Shown: in pieces, positions 24,283 through 34,757 of the stretch
How positions within the stretch are numbered: the first letter of the stretch is position 1
How the letters are laid out: every line of letters starts with the position of its first letter
Assembly (NCBI GenBank): GCA_023474345.1
Contig: JAMCXS010000009.1
Span: 1-64,000, forward strand
DNA from: Acidobacteriota bacterium
Lineage (GTDB): Bacteria > Acidobacteriota > Terriglobia > UBA7540
Direction of reading: 5' to 3'
DNA length: 64,000 nt
Translations under genes and position numbers: made by a program
The notes under the pieces: generated by a model
The model's input: the letters and a program-made list of their open reading frames with translations, nothing else
The model's database searches: none
What the model was told of the DNA's origin: nothing

Positions 24283-26244
24283 TTACTGACGATCGGGGGC
24301 GGGCGCTTCAGTGTCGCTGAGGACCTCGACCCCAGGGACAAGATCTTCTCCATTGTGGAAGAGCTTGACGATTTCATGGTTCAGGCGATACCGCATGGCG
24401 GTCCGCTCGTCAGCTCGCGTGACATAGCGAACGATGGCAATCACTCCGTTGTCGGTGGGTTTTATATTGACGGCAGGTTGGGCGGAAAAAGACTTTGTGC
24501 CATAGCGGCTTGAGACGCGCTGCCATTCGCGCTCAGCCAGTTGTGTATGGCTCTCGGTTGCTCTGGCCACGATAGCCTGAATTTTCTCCACCAGCGGATA
24601 AGGATTCTGGCTGCGCGGAATGGTCACCTCCAATTCATCCCAGAGCCACTGGCCGGAGGTGCTGAAATTAAAATAATAGCCGCTCACTGCGTACATATTC
24701 ATGAAGGCGACTTGGCGGCCGGTAAGATGGCCCGGCTCATTCCAGTTGCCGGTTTCCAGCAGCACGGTGCGAAACAGCGTGATCTCGATCACCTCGCCTC
24801 GCACGCCGCTGAAAGAATTCGGGTTGATTTCCACCCAATCGCCTACCCGAATGCCATGCCGTCCCATCAGCACAAACCAGCCCATGAATGACAGGATAAA
24901 ATCCTGCAGCGCCACTGCCAGGCCCGCACCCGCGAGGCCCAGCACGGTGGATAAATTGCTGGGCTTTCCAAAGATGATCATCAGAATCACGATCACGATG
25001 ATAATCCGCACGCTGATGCGGAGGACTGCCTGAAGCGTTGTCTTCTGCTTCCGCTCCAGCGAAAGGCCAGCGAAAAAGTGCTCAATGAGGCGGTCCAAAA
25101 AGAACGCGCACGCCATCATCAGGACGATCCACACGCCGCCAGCGATGAGGCCGTGCAAAGCAGAGCGCCCGGACGCTTCCGCCAGCGTGTCCCACTTCGC
25201 GTAGGCCAAGCCTAAATCGTCCATAGTTTGGACTCGACGGTTAAGAATCCGAGCCATGACCCGTTCTGAAGAAATCCGTTGAATCAAAACGATGGCAGGA
25301 TTGGGTGAGTTCGACGGACCCAATGCTTCCTGGGCCGCGCGCGCTGAGGTCGCCCCGGATGAATGCGCCTTATATTTGGAAGCTGGAGTCGGTCGAGTGT
25401 GCGGCGCTGCGATCAATGCCGCAAGCTGCTGTGGCGTGAGTTCGTGCTTCTCCAGCGCTTTTCGTTGCGCCTCTCCGGTCGCGATACGCTTTTTAAGCGT
25501 CTCCTGTTGTCGCTCCAGGACGGCGGCCGCGGCATAAGCCTGCTGTTGCGCCTGATGGATTTGAAATTGCTCACGGTAAATCGTTTTCCAACGCGACCAT
25601 CTTGCCAGCAGGCTCCCTGAACCCGTGGGACCCGGGAGCGGAGGAAACTTGAACGCGTCGTGCTCCTTCGATACCGCCGTGTGTTCCGCCTTGAGTTTCG
25701 CCAGACGGCCCCCCAGGCTCCCTCCGGACTGATCCAGAGTATTTTTGGCATCGCTCAATGCCTCGTGAAAGAGGTTCAACTCGGCCTGGTGCACTTCTAA
25801 TTGTTGTTCCAGGATGTTCCGCCGTGCCCCACGGACTCGCTGAACCAGGTTCTTAAGCCGGTTCACTTCCGTCTGGCGCGTTTCCATCGCCTTGTCAATG
25901 TTGTCGATTCGCTCTTGAATACCCCGAATCTTAGGCGTCTCGGGGATGGGTTCAGTGGCGGCAAGTTGGAGAGCGTAAGCGTATTGCAGGTCCAGGTCCC
26001 GGTCGGCGTCGTTTAAGGCGCTCTGGGCTGCCCGTCGTTCCTCGGGTGTTGCCGACAGCACCGCCAACCGGACCGCAGCATTCAGGTAATGCGGGTTAAG
26101 AGACAGAGATTTACCCGGCAACCCCGAGGCTGTTTCGTTTGAAGAGGCGGAAGCAACCGGACGCGAGGTCAGATACAAGCCGACCGCCCCCGCCGCCAGA
26201 AGCGCCAGCAGCCCGATCCCTGTCAATTTTTGTCTTACCTTCAT
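24283..26244 (-). CDS. MscS-family mechanosensitive channel with long periplasmic coiled coil
   Basis: A 653-residue protein. It has an N-terminal hydrophobic helix or signal (LTGIGLLALLAAGAVGLYL) and a long Gln/Lys/Glu-rich coiled-coil region at about 75-275. Three membrane helices follow from about 365, then the pore-lining glycine/alanine helix (LGLAGAGLAVALQDF, about 435-450) and the cytoplasmic beta domain (GDWVEIN). It should open under membrane tension or act in a related way. The start is placed at MKVRQKL; 26 upstream in-frame codons look non-homologous. It converges with the sigma/anti-sigma pair. Confidence 0.85.
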   Translation of the reverse strand: MKVRQKLTGIGLLALLAAGAVGLYLTSRPVASASSNETASGLPGKSLSLNPHYLNAAVRLAVLSATPEERRAAQSALNDADRDLDLQYAYALQLAATEPIPETPKIRGIQERIDNIDKAMETRQTEVNRLKNLVQRVRGARRNILEQQLEVHQAELNLFHEALSDAKNTLDQSGGSLGGRLAKLKAEHTAVSKEHDAFKFPPLPGPTGSGSLLARWSRWKTIYREQFQIHQAQQQAYAAAAVLERQQETLKKRIATGEAQRKALEKHELTPQQLAALIAAPHTRPTPASKYKAHSSGATSARAAQEALGPSNSPNPAIVLIQRISSERVMARILNRRVQTMDDLGLAYAKWDTLAEASGRSALHGLIAGGVWIVLMMACAFFLDRLIEHFFAGLSLERKQKTTLQAVLRISVRIIIVIVILMIIFGKPSNLSTVLGLAGAGLAVALQDFILSFMGWFVLMGRHGIRVGDWVEINPNSFSGVRGEVIEITLFRTVLLETGNWNEPGHLTGRQVAFMNMYAVSGYYFNFSTSGQWLWDELEVTIPRSQNPYPLVEKIQAIVARATESHTQLAEREWQRVSSRYGTKSFSAQPAVNIKPTDNGVIAIVRYVTRADERTAMRYRLNHEIVKLFHNGEDLVPGVEVLSDTEAPAPDRQ

Positions 26245-26816
26245 CTTGTTCTTGCCGGGCTCTCCTGCGAGCCGGCTCCTGCCGTCCCTGCAAGCCATGA
26301 CGACCGCTGGGCATCTGCCCAAGCTTACGATGATTCTGCCCGACTTCCGGCGGAATGTAAACGCCCGCTATGACTATCTCTTGCCCTGATGAGGGGGAAC
26401 AAACGAAGGTTGCGTGAACCCAACGTCAAAAATATACCGCGTAATATCGCGATGCCCCGCGAATGCGCTGTCTTCCCCCGTTCGAACACCGCAGGTCCTG
26501 GCGAAGACCATCCTGCGTCAACGATTCCAGGCGCAAATATCGAATGAGCGTTAACTCTATGGCGGGCCGATTATCGTGTGGCCGACTGGCGCTTCTTAAT
26601 AGTCACTTTAGGGAACGACGATTCCGCAGCCTGACGGACTTTTTGGATCTGTTTTTACTTATATCTACGCGCCCGCAATAGATGGCAGCTTCAATTGTGA
26701 TGTGATTAAAATCGGGTAAGTGTGGCAGATAAGGGATTTCATTAGCTCGGAGAGGCAAAGTGGGCGGGAGAGTCCTCGAATGCGTTCTCCCGCCCGAGGG
26801 TATCTCAACGGAGAAG
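26245..26816. other. non-coding stretch
   Basis: About 570 bases between two minus-strand genes. It holds the terminator hairpin at 26762-26795. Nothing else in it convinces me as a gene or RNA. Confidence 0.5.
26762..26795 (-). terminator. strong hairpin after the small minus-strand gene
   Basis: GGGCGGGAGA (26762-26771) and TCTCCCGCCC (26786-26795) form a perfect 10-pair stem. It lies 21 bases beyond the stop of the 95-residue gene read on the minus strand. The following T-tract is short. Confidence 0.6.
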
Positions 26817-27104
26817 TTAGAAATTGGGTTCAATATTGTGCTGAGCGCACAGCAACCGCGCTTTATACGCAGTAATGAAAGGATCATCGCTGAGCTTGAC
26901 AAGAACAGATGCGCCTCGGGATTCTTTGACCACCGAGGGAGAAGCTCCGGGAATCAGCGATTCCTTCGGAAAGCGGTATAAATCGCCTGAACCTCGCTCC
27001 ACATAGGTGCCAGGTTCATCGATGGATTCCCAGTTCGTTTCAACAAGGGTTAATCTGCGGGCAGACATTACGGACTGGGTCATGACTTCTTCACTTTTTG
27101 GCAT
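26817..27104 (-). CDS. small conserved hypothetical protein
   Basis: A 95-residue soluble protein. The segments GTYVERGSGDLYRFPKESL, PSVVKESRGASVLVKLS and ARLLCAQHNIEPNF look conserved, not random. A very good TAGGAGGG ribosome site lies 7 bases before the ATG and a strong hairpin lies after the stop, so it is a complete single-gene unit. No domain is recognised. It is small, acidic to neutral and without a membrane segment. The function is unknown. Confidence 0.7.
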   Translation of the reverse strand: MPKSEEVMTQSVMSARRLTLVETNWESIDEPGTYVERGSGDLYRFPKESLIPGASPSVVKESRGASVLVKLSDDPFITAYKARLLCAQHNIEPNF

Positions 27105-27751
27105 AGTTAGACCCTCCTACGCATTTGTTTTCTGCGGGGAACTGCTATATGTCTCTTCTTCCCCGTTGCTGGTGACGGGAGGACTGATGGCAGGGCTATC
27201 CGGGTACTTGTAACTTAGCCTTTCAGGCCCGTGGCGCTTCGCCCCAAACCACCACTTCGCCCCGAATGCAGCATGCCCACTGTATGCCTGGTATTTCGGT
27301 ATAGTCAAGAATTCGATTTGCCGAAGATTCAGTCGATTAGGTTCTACCTTCTTCTTCGACGCCTGATTAAAAGCCAAAAACGATGCCTCTCGCGTGTGGC
27401 GCATCCTCAAATGTGTCCGCTGGGGCGCGATGAGGGGAGGCAGGGCAGGATGTTTGTTCTTTGGAGAGGTATCTCAGGTGTTGAGCATGATACATTCCGA
27501 GCGGCACGTCCGGCGATCCTAGGCAGGCGCGGCAGCCAGATCAGCGCGACGGTCCGCGATACCGTTGTCGAGGTGGACGACCGTCTCAATAGCGGAGATA
27601 ATAGAGTTTTGACGGGGCCGGGGGATGGCGTGAAGCGCAGCGGCAGGGCGTTTGCCAGGCGGTCGGAAGAACGCTCCAGGAGTCTCGGTGAAGTTTGGAT
27701 CTTTTCTGTATTAACAGGGGGTGTTGCTTGACCTTGTTGCAACGGGTACGC
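27105..27751. other. non-coding gap
   Basis: About 650 bases between divergent genes. Frames on both strands are low in conserved motifs and rich in rare-looking composition, so I call none of them. I see no RNA or repeat. Confidence 0.4.
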
Positions 27752-28720
27752 ATGAAGTTCTCGCATTGGACTATTGTCATTCTGGCAATCGGTCTCTTCT
27801 CTGCCCCGCTCTACGGGCAATACGCCGGCGAGGATGCGCTGGCCACTTTTCCCGCGGACACGCAGCAGATGTCTTATACAAACCTTCAAGAGCTGCGAAC
27901 CGTGCCGCAATATCCTCTGATCCGCGCGCGTCTTCTGAGCCCGCAACTTCGCAACCTGGAAACACTTTTGAAAACGGTGGGGGTTGATCCTGAAAAGGAC
28001 GTTAATGAGCTGGTTCTCGGCTGGCGCGGACAAGCCCTGGATACGACTCGCTTCTTCGGGCTGGCTGAAGGCAGTTTTCCCACTGACCGAGTCCGTGAGT
28101 TTTTTACGAAGTATAACATGCCCATCCAACGTTATTCCGGCTATGATCTTTACGCCGTTGGTTCTGGAGCCCCCCGGACCACTCTTTTCTTCACCTTTAT
28201 CGACAGCTCCACAGCAGCCTTTGGTCGCCTGGGAGATCTCGAAGCGCTGCTGGATGTACGAAACGCGGAGCGGCCCGCGCTGAACTCCAACGCCGATTTC
28301 TCCCACTGGGAAGGTGACCTTGAGGGTTTGGCGCCGCAATGGGGCATCGCGACCGGCCAAGCGGCGGCTAATGAGGCCATTCCCTGGCTGACGGGAGGGA
28401 AGAAAATTCAGTTTGATCCGAGCGCATTGTTTGGGGCTGTGAAAGCAGTGCTCTATCGAGTGAATTGGACGGGAGGAGTTATGGCGCACCTCTCGATCGT
28501 GTGCCAAAATGACCAGGCAGCAAACGGGTTTGGCCAGTTGTTCTCTTTGTTGCGAAACGCCCAGCCTGCAGTCAAAAACACTGTATCCCCGGCACTCTCT
28601 CAACTTCTGCAAAATCTGGACGTCCAGGTGGACGGTTCCAAGGTCAATCTGGATGCCTCGGCCTCGCTGAGCGATCTGTCGCAACTTCTGAACGCTCCGC
28701 CGAAGAGCGTGGCACGGTAG
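27752..28720 (+). CDS. exported hypothetical protein
   Basis: A 322-residue protein with a clear Sec signal peptide (WTIVILAIGLFSAPLYGQ, cleavage near residue 23). The mature part is alternating alpha/beta, with an early Asp/Thr/Ser segment (ATFPADTQQMSYTNL) and a repeated-looking pattern that hints at a duplicated fold (VNELVLGWRG, GFGQLFSLL, VNLDASASLSDL). I recognise no catalytic motif. The ATG at 27752 is chosen because the signal starts there. The function is unknown; the location is periplasmic or outer-membrane associated. Confidence 0.7.
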   Translation: MKFSHWTIVILAIGLFSAPLYGQYAGEDALATFPADTQQMSYTNLQELRTVPQYPLIRARLLSPQLRNLETLLKTVGVDPEKDVNELVLGWRGQALDTTRFFGLAEGSFPTDRVREFFTKYNMPIQRYSGYDLYAVGSGAPRTTLFFTFIDSSTAAFGRLGDLEALLDVRNAERPALNSNADFSHWEGDLEGLAPQWGIATGQAAANEAIPWLTGGKKIQFDPSALFGAVKAVLYRVNWTGGVMAHLSIVCQNDQAANGFGQLFSLLRNAQPAVKNTVSPALSQLLQNLDVQVDGSKVNLDASASLSDLSQLLNAPPKSVAR

Positions 28721-28883
28721 GCTTGCGTTCAGGGGATCCGGTGACCTGCCGGGATGTTTCTCGGGTGAAGCGCTGGCCTTGACACTCGGAATACCACTAT
28801 TTGCAAAACATTTTCGGCCCAAATCACAAGGACAGAGCATCTTAATTAATGATTACACAGATGAGTGACATTCATCTTCCGTA

Positions 28884-28904
28884 GCGGCGCTCTACGAGCG
28901 CTGC
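28884..28904. repeat. 9-pair hairpin, REP-like
   Basis: GCGGCGCTC and GAGCGCTGC pair (one G-U) around TAC. A GTGGCTACAGACCGCCGC segment right after it carries related motifs, as in dispersed REP elements. It lies about 90 bases before the dehydrogenase gene. Confidence 0.5.
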
Positions 28905-28992
28905 GAGTCGGTGGCTACAGACCGCCGCGAAAAGCTAAGTTATTACCTTGAGAGGAAGCGTTTACTAATAAGTTGTTGTTCAAGGTGAATTT

Positions 28993-29997
28993 ATGTCAAT
29001 TGAGGTGACTCTGATTCCCGGTGACGGCATCGGCCCGGAAGTAACTTACGCCACCGTGCGACTGGTGGAGGCTGCAGGGGCTGAAATCACGTGGGTGGAA
29101 AAAGCGGCGACGGCGGTGGTGGGCCGACGGCACGGGGAAACAGAAATGAATCCTCTCGTCGGGTCCATTCGGAAGACGCGAGTGGCTCTCAAAGGTCCGA
29201 TTACGACGCCGGTAGGCGGGGGAAACCGCAGCGTTAACGTTGCCCTGCGAAGAGCGCTGGGACTTTACGCGAACCTGAGACCGGTCAAGAACATGCCGGG
29301 AGTGAAGACCCGCTTTCAGAATGTTGATCTCATCGTCGTGCGGGAGAATACGGAAGGCCTCTATTCGGGTCTGGAGCATACGGTTGCGCCAGGGGTTGTG
29401 GAAAGCCTCAAAGTGATTACTGAGCTTGCTTCCACTCGCGTTGCCAGGTTTGCCTTTGATTACGCGCGACGCATGGGGAGAAAAAAGATAACAGCCGCGC
29501 ATAAGGCCAACATCATGAAGCTTTCCGACGGCCTCTTTTTGAACTGCGTTCGTAAAGTTGCCTGCGAATACCCGGAAATCGAGTGCCAGGAATTGATCGT
29601 GGATAATTGCTCAATGCAGCTTGTGATGCGACCCGAGACCTTCGATATGCTGCTGCTCGAAAACCTTTACGGTGATATCCTTTCCGATCTTTGTGCTGGG
29701 CTGGTAGGCGGGCTGGGCCTGGTTCCGGGAGCGAATATCGGCGCCGAATGCTCCCTGTTTGAAGCCGTTCACGGCAGTGCGCCCGATATTGCAGGCAAGA
29801 ATATCGCTAACCCCACCGCCATGATGCTCTCCTCAATCCTCATGTTGCGGCATCTCGGTCAGGACAAAGTCGCCGACCGGGTTGAGAAAGCTATTCGCTT
29901 TGTTTATGCCGCGGGGAAGCATTTGACCTCCGATGTGGGCGGCAAAGCCTCAACTGAAGAATTCGCTTCCGCCGTGATTGGAGCGCTGGACCAATAG
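28993..29997 (+). CDS. NAD-dependent isocitrate dehydrogenase-type enzyme
   Basis: A 334-residue beta-decarboxylating dehydrogenase. VIVRENTEGLYSGLEH-type substrate residues (VVRENTEGLYSG), the AHKANIMKLSDGLFL segment and the metal-site signature NLYGDILSDLCAGLVGG are intact. The length and the phosphorylation-loop region fit the small NAD-type isocitrate dehydrogenases better than isopropylmalate dehydrogenase. It would convert isocitrate to 2-oxoglutarate in the TCA cycle. AAGGTGA precedes the ATG. Homoisocitrate or isopropylmalate dehydrogenase is a possible alternative. Confidence 0.8.
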   Translation: MSIEVTLIPGDGIGPEVTYATVRLVEAAGAEITWVEKAATAVVGRRHGETEMNPLVGSIRKTRVALKGPITTPVGGGNRSVNVALRRALGLYANLRPVKNMPGVKTRFQNVDLIVVRENTEGLYSGLEHTVAPGVVESLKVITELASTRVARFAFDYARRMGRKKITAAHKANIMKLSDGLFLNCVRKVACEYPEIECQELIVDNCSMQLVMRPETFDMLLLENLYGDILSDLCAGLVGGLGLVPGANIGAECSLFEAVHGSAPDIAGKNIANPTAMMLSSILMLRHLGQDKVADRVEKAIRFVYAAGKHLTSDVGGKASTEEFASAVIGALDQ

Positions 29998-30049
29998 TGG
30001 ACAGGCGAAGCCACAATCCTATTGGAAGCGCCGGCACACTACTGTGCGG

Positions 30050-31006
30050 TTAACTCTCCTTGACGAAGGTTGCAAGCGCGCGCAGCCGGTCGAAGCGTCT
30101 CCGGCGCAACTCTTCGGTTGGAAGCAGCAGAAGGCCACGAAGGCTTTTTTCAATTGCCGCTCGTAGGAAGGCGGCGGCTGCTTGCGAATCGGTGTGCGCT
30201 CCTCCGGGAGGCTCGGGGACAATCTCATCGACAATGCGGAAACGGTACAAGTCATCTGCCGTCAGTTTCAGAATGCGTGAAGCCTCTTGCTTGTGTTCCC
30301 AGTCACGCCAGAGAATCGAAGAACAGCTTTCCGGAGCGATCACCGAATAGATGGCATTTTCAAGCATCAGGACATGATCCCCGATGGCGATGGCAAGCGC
30401 TCCGCCGCTGCCGCCTTCGCCGTGGATGACGGGAATGATGGGGACGCGCAGCTTAGGAATTTCCTTCAGATTATAGGCGATGGCCTCCGCCTGGCCGCGT
30501 TCTTCGGCGCCAATCCCAGGGTAGGCTCCGGGAGTATCGACAAAAGTGATGATCGGCATGCCGAATTTTGAGGCTAGCGCCATCAGGCGAAAGGCCTTGC
30601 GGTAACCTTCGGGATTGGTCATGCCAAAATTGCGAAGCAGCTTCTGCTTGGTGTCTCTTCCCTTCTGCTGGCCGACCACCATCACGGCGCGGCCTTCGAA
30701 GCGGGCAAATCCCCCGACCATCGCTGCGTCGTCGCCGAAGCGCCGGTCGCCGTGAAGCTCCGTGAAATCAGTAAAAAGCATCTGAATGTAATCGAGCGTG
30801 TATGGGCGTTGCGGATGGCGGGCCAGCAAGACGCGCGTCCAAGCGTCTTTATCCTGTGAGAGTTCGGCTTGGCGAAGGCTGGTAATCTGTTCTTGCAGGC
30901 GCTTGATTTCATCCTGCGCTACGGTGGAACCTGTTTGCCGTTGAAGCTCCGCGATTTGTCGCTCGAGGTTCTGCACAATGGCGGCTTGTCCAGTGAGTTT
31001 CGTCAT
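30050..31006 (-). CDS. accA: acetyl-CoA carboxylase carboxyltransferase subunit alpha
   Basis: A 318-residue AccA. After an N-terminal coiled coil ([13 protein letters not shown]) come the carboxyltransferase motifs: [49 protein letters not shown] and a late [10 protein letters not shown]. With AccD it transfers carboxyl from biotin to acetyl-CoA, the first step of fatty-acid synthesis. It lies 65 bases after dnaE on the same strand, the same dnaE-accA order as in E. coli. Confidence 0.95.
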   Translation of the reverse strand: MTKLTGQAAIVQNLERQIAELQRQTGSTVAQDEIKRLQEQITSLRQAELSQDKDAWTRVLLARHPQRPYTLDYIQMLFTDFTELHGDRRFGDDAAMVGGFARFEGRAVMVVGQQKGRDTKQKLLRNFGMTNPEGYRKAFRLMALASKFGMPIITFVDTPGAYPGIGAEERGQAEAIAYNLKEIPKLRVPIIPVIHGEGGSGGALAIAIGDHVLMLENAIYSVIAPESCSSILWRDWEHKQEASRILKLTADDLYRFRIVDEIVPEPPGGAHTDSQAAAAFLRAAIEKSLRGLLLLPTEELRRRRFDRLRALATFVKES

Positions 31007-31071
31007 CAGAATCCTTGGTGGGCCATCCCATGTGCATGGCCCGATGATTGCCGGCGTTTTTCACGCCCGCT

Positions 31072-34000
31072 CTAAACTTTTTCTCTCTGTTCCAGTTCGA
31101 TGGCATTTTCTCCGCACAGCACACGGAGCCGGGAAAGCAATTCCTCAGTGGCGTTGGCAACTCGAGGATTTTGCGGTTGCATCAATGCTCGGAAGTCGCC
31201 CGGCCGCTCGATTTCGAATAGGATCGGATTTTCTCCAGGATTTGCGCGGAGCAACTTTTCCAACTCACTCAATAGATCGGGCGAAATATCCGCTGGATTG
31301 ATCCGGATCCGCAATGCGGGCTTCCTGCCGTTCAGCGCGGCCTCAAGAGGCTTTGCTTCATTCACTACGACCTTGGGGCGCGAGTTCTCATCGTGCCGGA
31401 CCCGGCCTTTGATTAACAACGCCGCGTCCGGCTTCAGAACACTCTGGAGCTGCTGAAGGGCCTGAGGGAATACCAGCAGGTCGACCGTACCGCGCAAATC
31501 TTCAAGCGTTGCGGCGGCCCACAAAGCCCCCTTACGGCTGGGGCGGACTCGCAAGTTTGTCAGGATGCCACCCAGAGTGATGGGTGACTCATTGGCCATT
31601 TCGTCAATTGTCGAGGTATTGGAAGCAGTCAGTTGGCGCAAGCGCGGCAAGTATTTTTCAAGTGGATGGCCTGTCACGTAAAAGCCCATAAGTTCTTTTT
31701 CACCCGCCAGGCGCTCCGCTTCTGAAAGTTCAGGAACATCCGGTAAACCGATGGGAGGCGCCATGTCGGATTCGTCTGCGCCGCCAAACAACCCGTGCTG
31801 TCCGCTCTCGGCAGCGCGCTGGCGCTTTTGTCCCCATTCCATGGCTCGGTCGAGTACGGCAAGCAGTTGCGTCCGGCGGGCCCCGAGCGAATCCAAAGCG
31901 CCCGCCTTGATCAAGCTTTCGATGACGCGCTTGTTCAGCAGGCGCAGGTCAACGTTTTCACAAAACTGGAACAGGTTATCAAAACGTCCGAGCTTGCTGC
32001 GAGCTTCCAAGACAGAGGCAATGGCGGCGTCCCCGACGTTCTTAATCGCCGTAAGGCCAAACCGAATCTGGTTGCCGCTGGGGGTAAAGGTCCGGTCGCT
32101 CGAATTGACGTCTGGTGGCAAAATGTTGATACTCATATCCCGGCATTCGTTCAGGTAGTTGACGAGCTTATCGGCATTACCAATTTCGGAGGTCAGCAAA
32201 GCCGCCATGAATTCCACCGAGTAATGAGTCTTAAGATAGGCTGTCTGGTAAGCAATCAGTGCGTAAGCGGCGGAGTGCGATTTGTTGAATCCGTAACCCG
32301 CAAATTGCTCCACCAAGTCGAAAAGCTTTTCCGCTTTTTTAGCGGGCACATCGTTCTTGTTGGCGCCGGCAAGAAACTTCTCGCGCATTGCCACCATGAC
32401 TTCGAGCTTTTTCTTGCCCATGGCGCGTCGCAGCACATCCGCCTCGCCGAGGCTGAAGCCGGCAACGGCAGCGGCAATCTGCATCACCTGCTCCTGGTAA
32501 ACGATTACGCCGTAAGTTTCGTCCAGAATTTCTTTAAGCTGCGGCAGTTCGTAAGTGACGCGCTTGCGGCCGGTCTTGCGTGCGATGAAATCATCGATCA
32601 TGCCGCCCTGGATGGGCCCCGGACGATAGAGAGCATTCAAGGCCGTCAGGTCAGCCAGGCGACTCGGCTTCACACGGCGCAGAATTTCCGTCATGCCCCG
32701 GCTTTCAAACTGGAAAATACCGGCGGTAAGCCCGTTCCCCAACAGTTCATAACTCTCACGATCGTCGCGGGGCAAAGCCTCGAGGTCCAATTTCTCGCCC
32801 CGGGTGGCCTCAATAAGCTTCAGGCAATCGTCCAGGACCGTGAGGGTAGTCAGCCCCAGAAAGTCCATTTTGAGGAGGCCGATCTTTTCCAGGTCGTCCA
32901 TCGCGTACTGCGTCGTGATTTCGTCCTTGTTGCTCTTATAAAGCGGAACGATTTCCTGTAGTGGTTGCGGTGAAATCACAACCCCGGCGGCGTGGGTGGA
33001 AGCATGACGTGCAAAACCTTCAAGCCGCCCGGCAACTTGAAGCAGGTCAGACACGCGCGCGTCCTGCTCTTTCAACTGACGTAATTCGGAGGATTGCTTG
33101 ATTGCGTCGTCGAGTGAAATATTCAGAACGTTGGGCACCAGCTTAGCGATTTTATCAACTTCGGCAAAAGGGATGTCGAGCACTCTGCCGGCGTCGCGGA
33201 TGACCGCCTTCGCGCCCATGGTTCCAAATGTGATGATCTGGCTGACGTTTTCGCGGCCGTATTTTTCCGTGACGTAGTTGATCACCTCGCCGCGTCGCCG
33301 CATGCAGAAATCGATATCAATATCGGGAAAGCTGATTCTCTCGGGATTGAGGAATCGTTCGAAGAGCAAGCCGTGCTGAAGCGGATCGATGTCAGTGATG
33401 TGCAGCGCATAAGAAACCATGCTTCCCGCAGCGGAGCCGCGTCCCGGTCCGACAGGAATACACTGCTCGCGCGCAAAGCGGATGAAATCCCACACAATCA
33501 GGAAGTAACCCGCGAAGCGCATCTGCTTGATCAGCTCAATTTCGCGGTCCAGTCGGTCTTCGTACGCCTGGAGCGGCTGGCTCAGCCGTCCGGCCGCCTG
33601 CAAACGTTCCAGGCGTTCGCGCCGCACGGCAAAACCCTGCCGCGTAACTCTTTCGAAGAAGCTTTCCAGTGTCTCGCCGGAGGGAACCTCAAAGTGCGGG
33701 AAAACATGCTGTTTCTTTTCAAGATGCACGTTACAGCGTTCGGCAATCTCGAAGGTTCGCGCCAACGCTTCGGGAACCTCGCTGAACACCGTGGCCATTT
33801 CATCGCCCGACTTGAAATAAAACTGGTCGGTGGGGAACTTCAAGCGATTGGGGTCGCTTAGGGTCTTCCCCGTTTGGATGCAGACCAGCACATCCTGGGC
33901 GCGCGCATCATCTTTGGTAAGGTAATGGCAGTCGTTCGTGGCCACCAGCGGGATGCCGGTCTCGCGAGAAAGGCGCACAAGGCCAGGGTTGATTTTATGT

Positions 34001-34551
34001 TCTTCCGTCATGCCCTGGTCCTGAATCTCAAGAAAGAAATTCCCTTTGCCGAAGATGTCCCGCATATCGTAGGCGGACTGGCGGGCGGCGTCGTAACGGT
34101 CGGCTGAAAGCGCCACGGCAACTTCTCCCCGTAAACAGGCGGAAAGGCCAATCAAGCCATCGGAGTGGCGTGCCAGCAAATCTTTGTCAATCCTGGGTTT
34201 GTAATAGTAGCCTTCGGTGTAGGCCGCTGAGACCAATTTGACCAAGTTGCGGTAGCCGTTTTCGTTTTCGCAGAGGAGCACAAAATGATTGGGGCGGTCC
34301 ACGTCCGGAGAGCGGTCGAAGCGGTTTGTCCCAGCCACATAGACTTCACAGCCGATGATGGGCTTCAGTCCGTGCTTCAATGCGGCTTCGTAAAACTTTA
34401 CAGCGCCAAACAGATTTCCGTGGTCGGTTACGGCCACCGCGGGCATCTTTAGTTCAGCAGCTCGGTCCATGAGTCCGGAGATTCCACAGGCCCCGTCGAG
34501 CAAGCTATAGTCCGTGTGCAGATGTAAATGAACGAAATTTGTGCCAGTCAT
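31072..34551 (-). CDS. dnaE: DNA polymerase III alpha subunit
   Basis: A 1159-residue replicative polymerase. The PHP domain is at about 1-270 (FVHLHLHTDYSLLDG, AVTDHGNLFGAV, GCEVYVA) and keeps its metal-binding residues, suggesting possible proofreading. The palm catalytic Asp motif is PDIDIDF, followed by the GRENVSQI and HASTHAAGVV segments. The finger and helix-hairpin-helix region and a C-terminal OB fold (ITLGGILTNLRV) follow. There is no DnaQ-type exonuclease in the protein. It is the first gene of the dnaE-accA unit. The ATG lacks a strong ribosome site. Confidence 0.97.
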   Translation of the reverse strand: MTGTNFVHLHLHTDYSLLDGACGISGLMDRAAELKMPAVAVTDHGNLFGAVKFYEAALKHGLKPIIGCEVYVAGTNRFDRSPDVDRPNHFVLLCENENGYRNLVKLVSAAYTEGYYYKPRIDKDLLARHSDGLIGLSACLRGEVAVALSADRYDAARQSAYDMRDIFGKGNFFLEIQDQGMTEEHKINPGLVRLSRETGIPLVATNDCHYLTKDDARAQDVLVCIQTGKTLSDPNRLKFPTDQFYFKSGDEMATVFSEVPEALARTFEIAERCNVHLEKKQHVFPHFEVPSGETLESFFERVTRQGFAVRRERLERLQAAGRLSQPLQAYEDRLDREIELIKQMRFAGYFLIVWDFIRFAREQCIPVGPGRGSAAGSMVSYALHITDIDPLQHGLLFERFLNPERISFPDIDIDFCMRRRGEVINYVTEKYGRENVSQIITFGTMGAKAVIRDAGRVLDIPFAEVDKIAKLVPNVLNISLDDAIKQSSELRQLKEQDARVSDLLQVAGRLEGFARHASTHAAGVVISPQPLQEIVPLYKSNKDEITTQYAMDDLEKIGLLKMDFLGLTTLTVLDDCLKLIEATRGEKLDLEALPRDDRESYELLGNGLTAGIFQFESRGMTEILRRVKPSRLADLTALNALYRPGPIQGGMIDDFIARKTGRKRVTYELPQLKEILDETYGVIVYQEQVMQIAAAVAGFSLGEADVLRRAMGKKKLEVMVAMREKFLAGANKNDVPAKKAEKLFDLVEQFAGYGFNKSHSAAYALIAYQTAYLKTHYSVEFMAALLTSEIGNADKLVNYLNECRDMSINILPPDVNSSDRTFTPSGNQIRFGLTAIKNVGDAAIASVLEARSKLGRFDNLFQFCENVDLRLLNKRVIESLIKAGALDSLGARRTQLLAVLDRAMEWGQKRQRAAESGQHGLFGGADESDMAPPIGLPDVPELSEAERLAGEKELMGFYVTGHPLEKYLPRLRQLTASNTSTIDEMANESPITLGGILTNLRVRPSRKGALWAAATLEDLRGTVDLLVFPQALQQLQSVLKPDAALLIKGRVRHDENSRPKVVVNEAKPLEAALNGRKPALRIRINPADISPDLLSELEKLLRANPGENPILFEIERPGDFRALMQPQNPRVANATEELLSRLRVLCGENAIELEQREKV

Positions 34552-34757
34552 TCGAAGTCATTTTACCAAAAAATACCCTGCCGTGCGGGAACTCGGGCGT
34601 AATTATCCCGCAGCGCAGCGATCTATTTGCCAAAGATAACAGCCAGGAAGCCAACGCCACGGCGACCGGCACGTGGCGGTTTGTGGCATGAATAAGAAAA
34701 AGGGACCAGTAGTACCTAGGCTTTATTGCATAGTTGCGATCACGACCACCAAAGATT

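Noticed and set aside
27231-27731. Plus-strand frame of 166 codons in the gap before the exported hypothetical gene
   Set aside because: No ribosome site, no conserved pattern, basic and Arg-rich as random frames in GC-rich DNA are.
27407-28840. Long minus-strand open frame opposite the exported hypothetical gene
   Set aside because: No motifs and a composition typical of an antisense shadow; the plus frame has a clear signal peptide.
31795-32961. Long plus-strand open frame inside dnaE
   Set aside because: Antisense shadow of the conserved polymerase domain.
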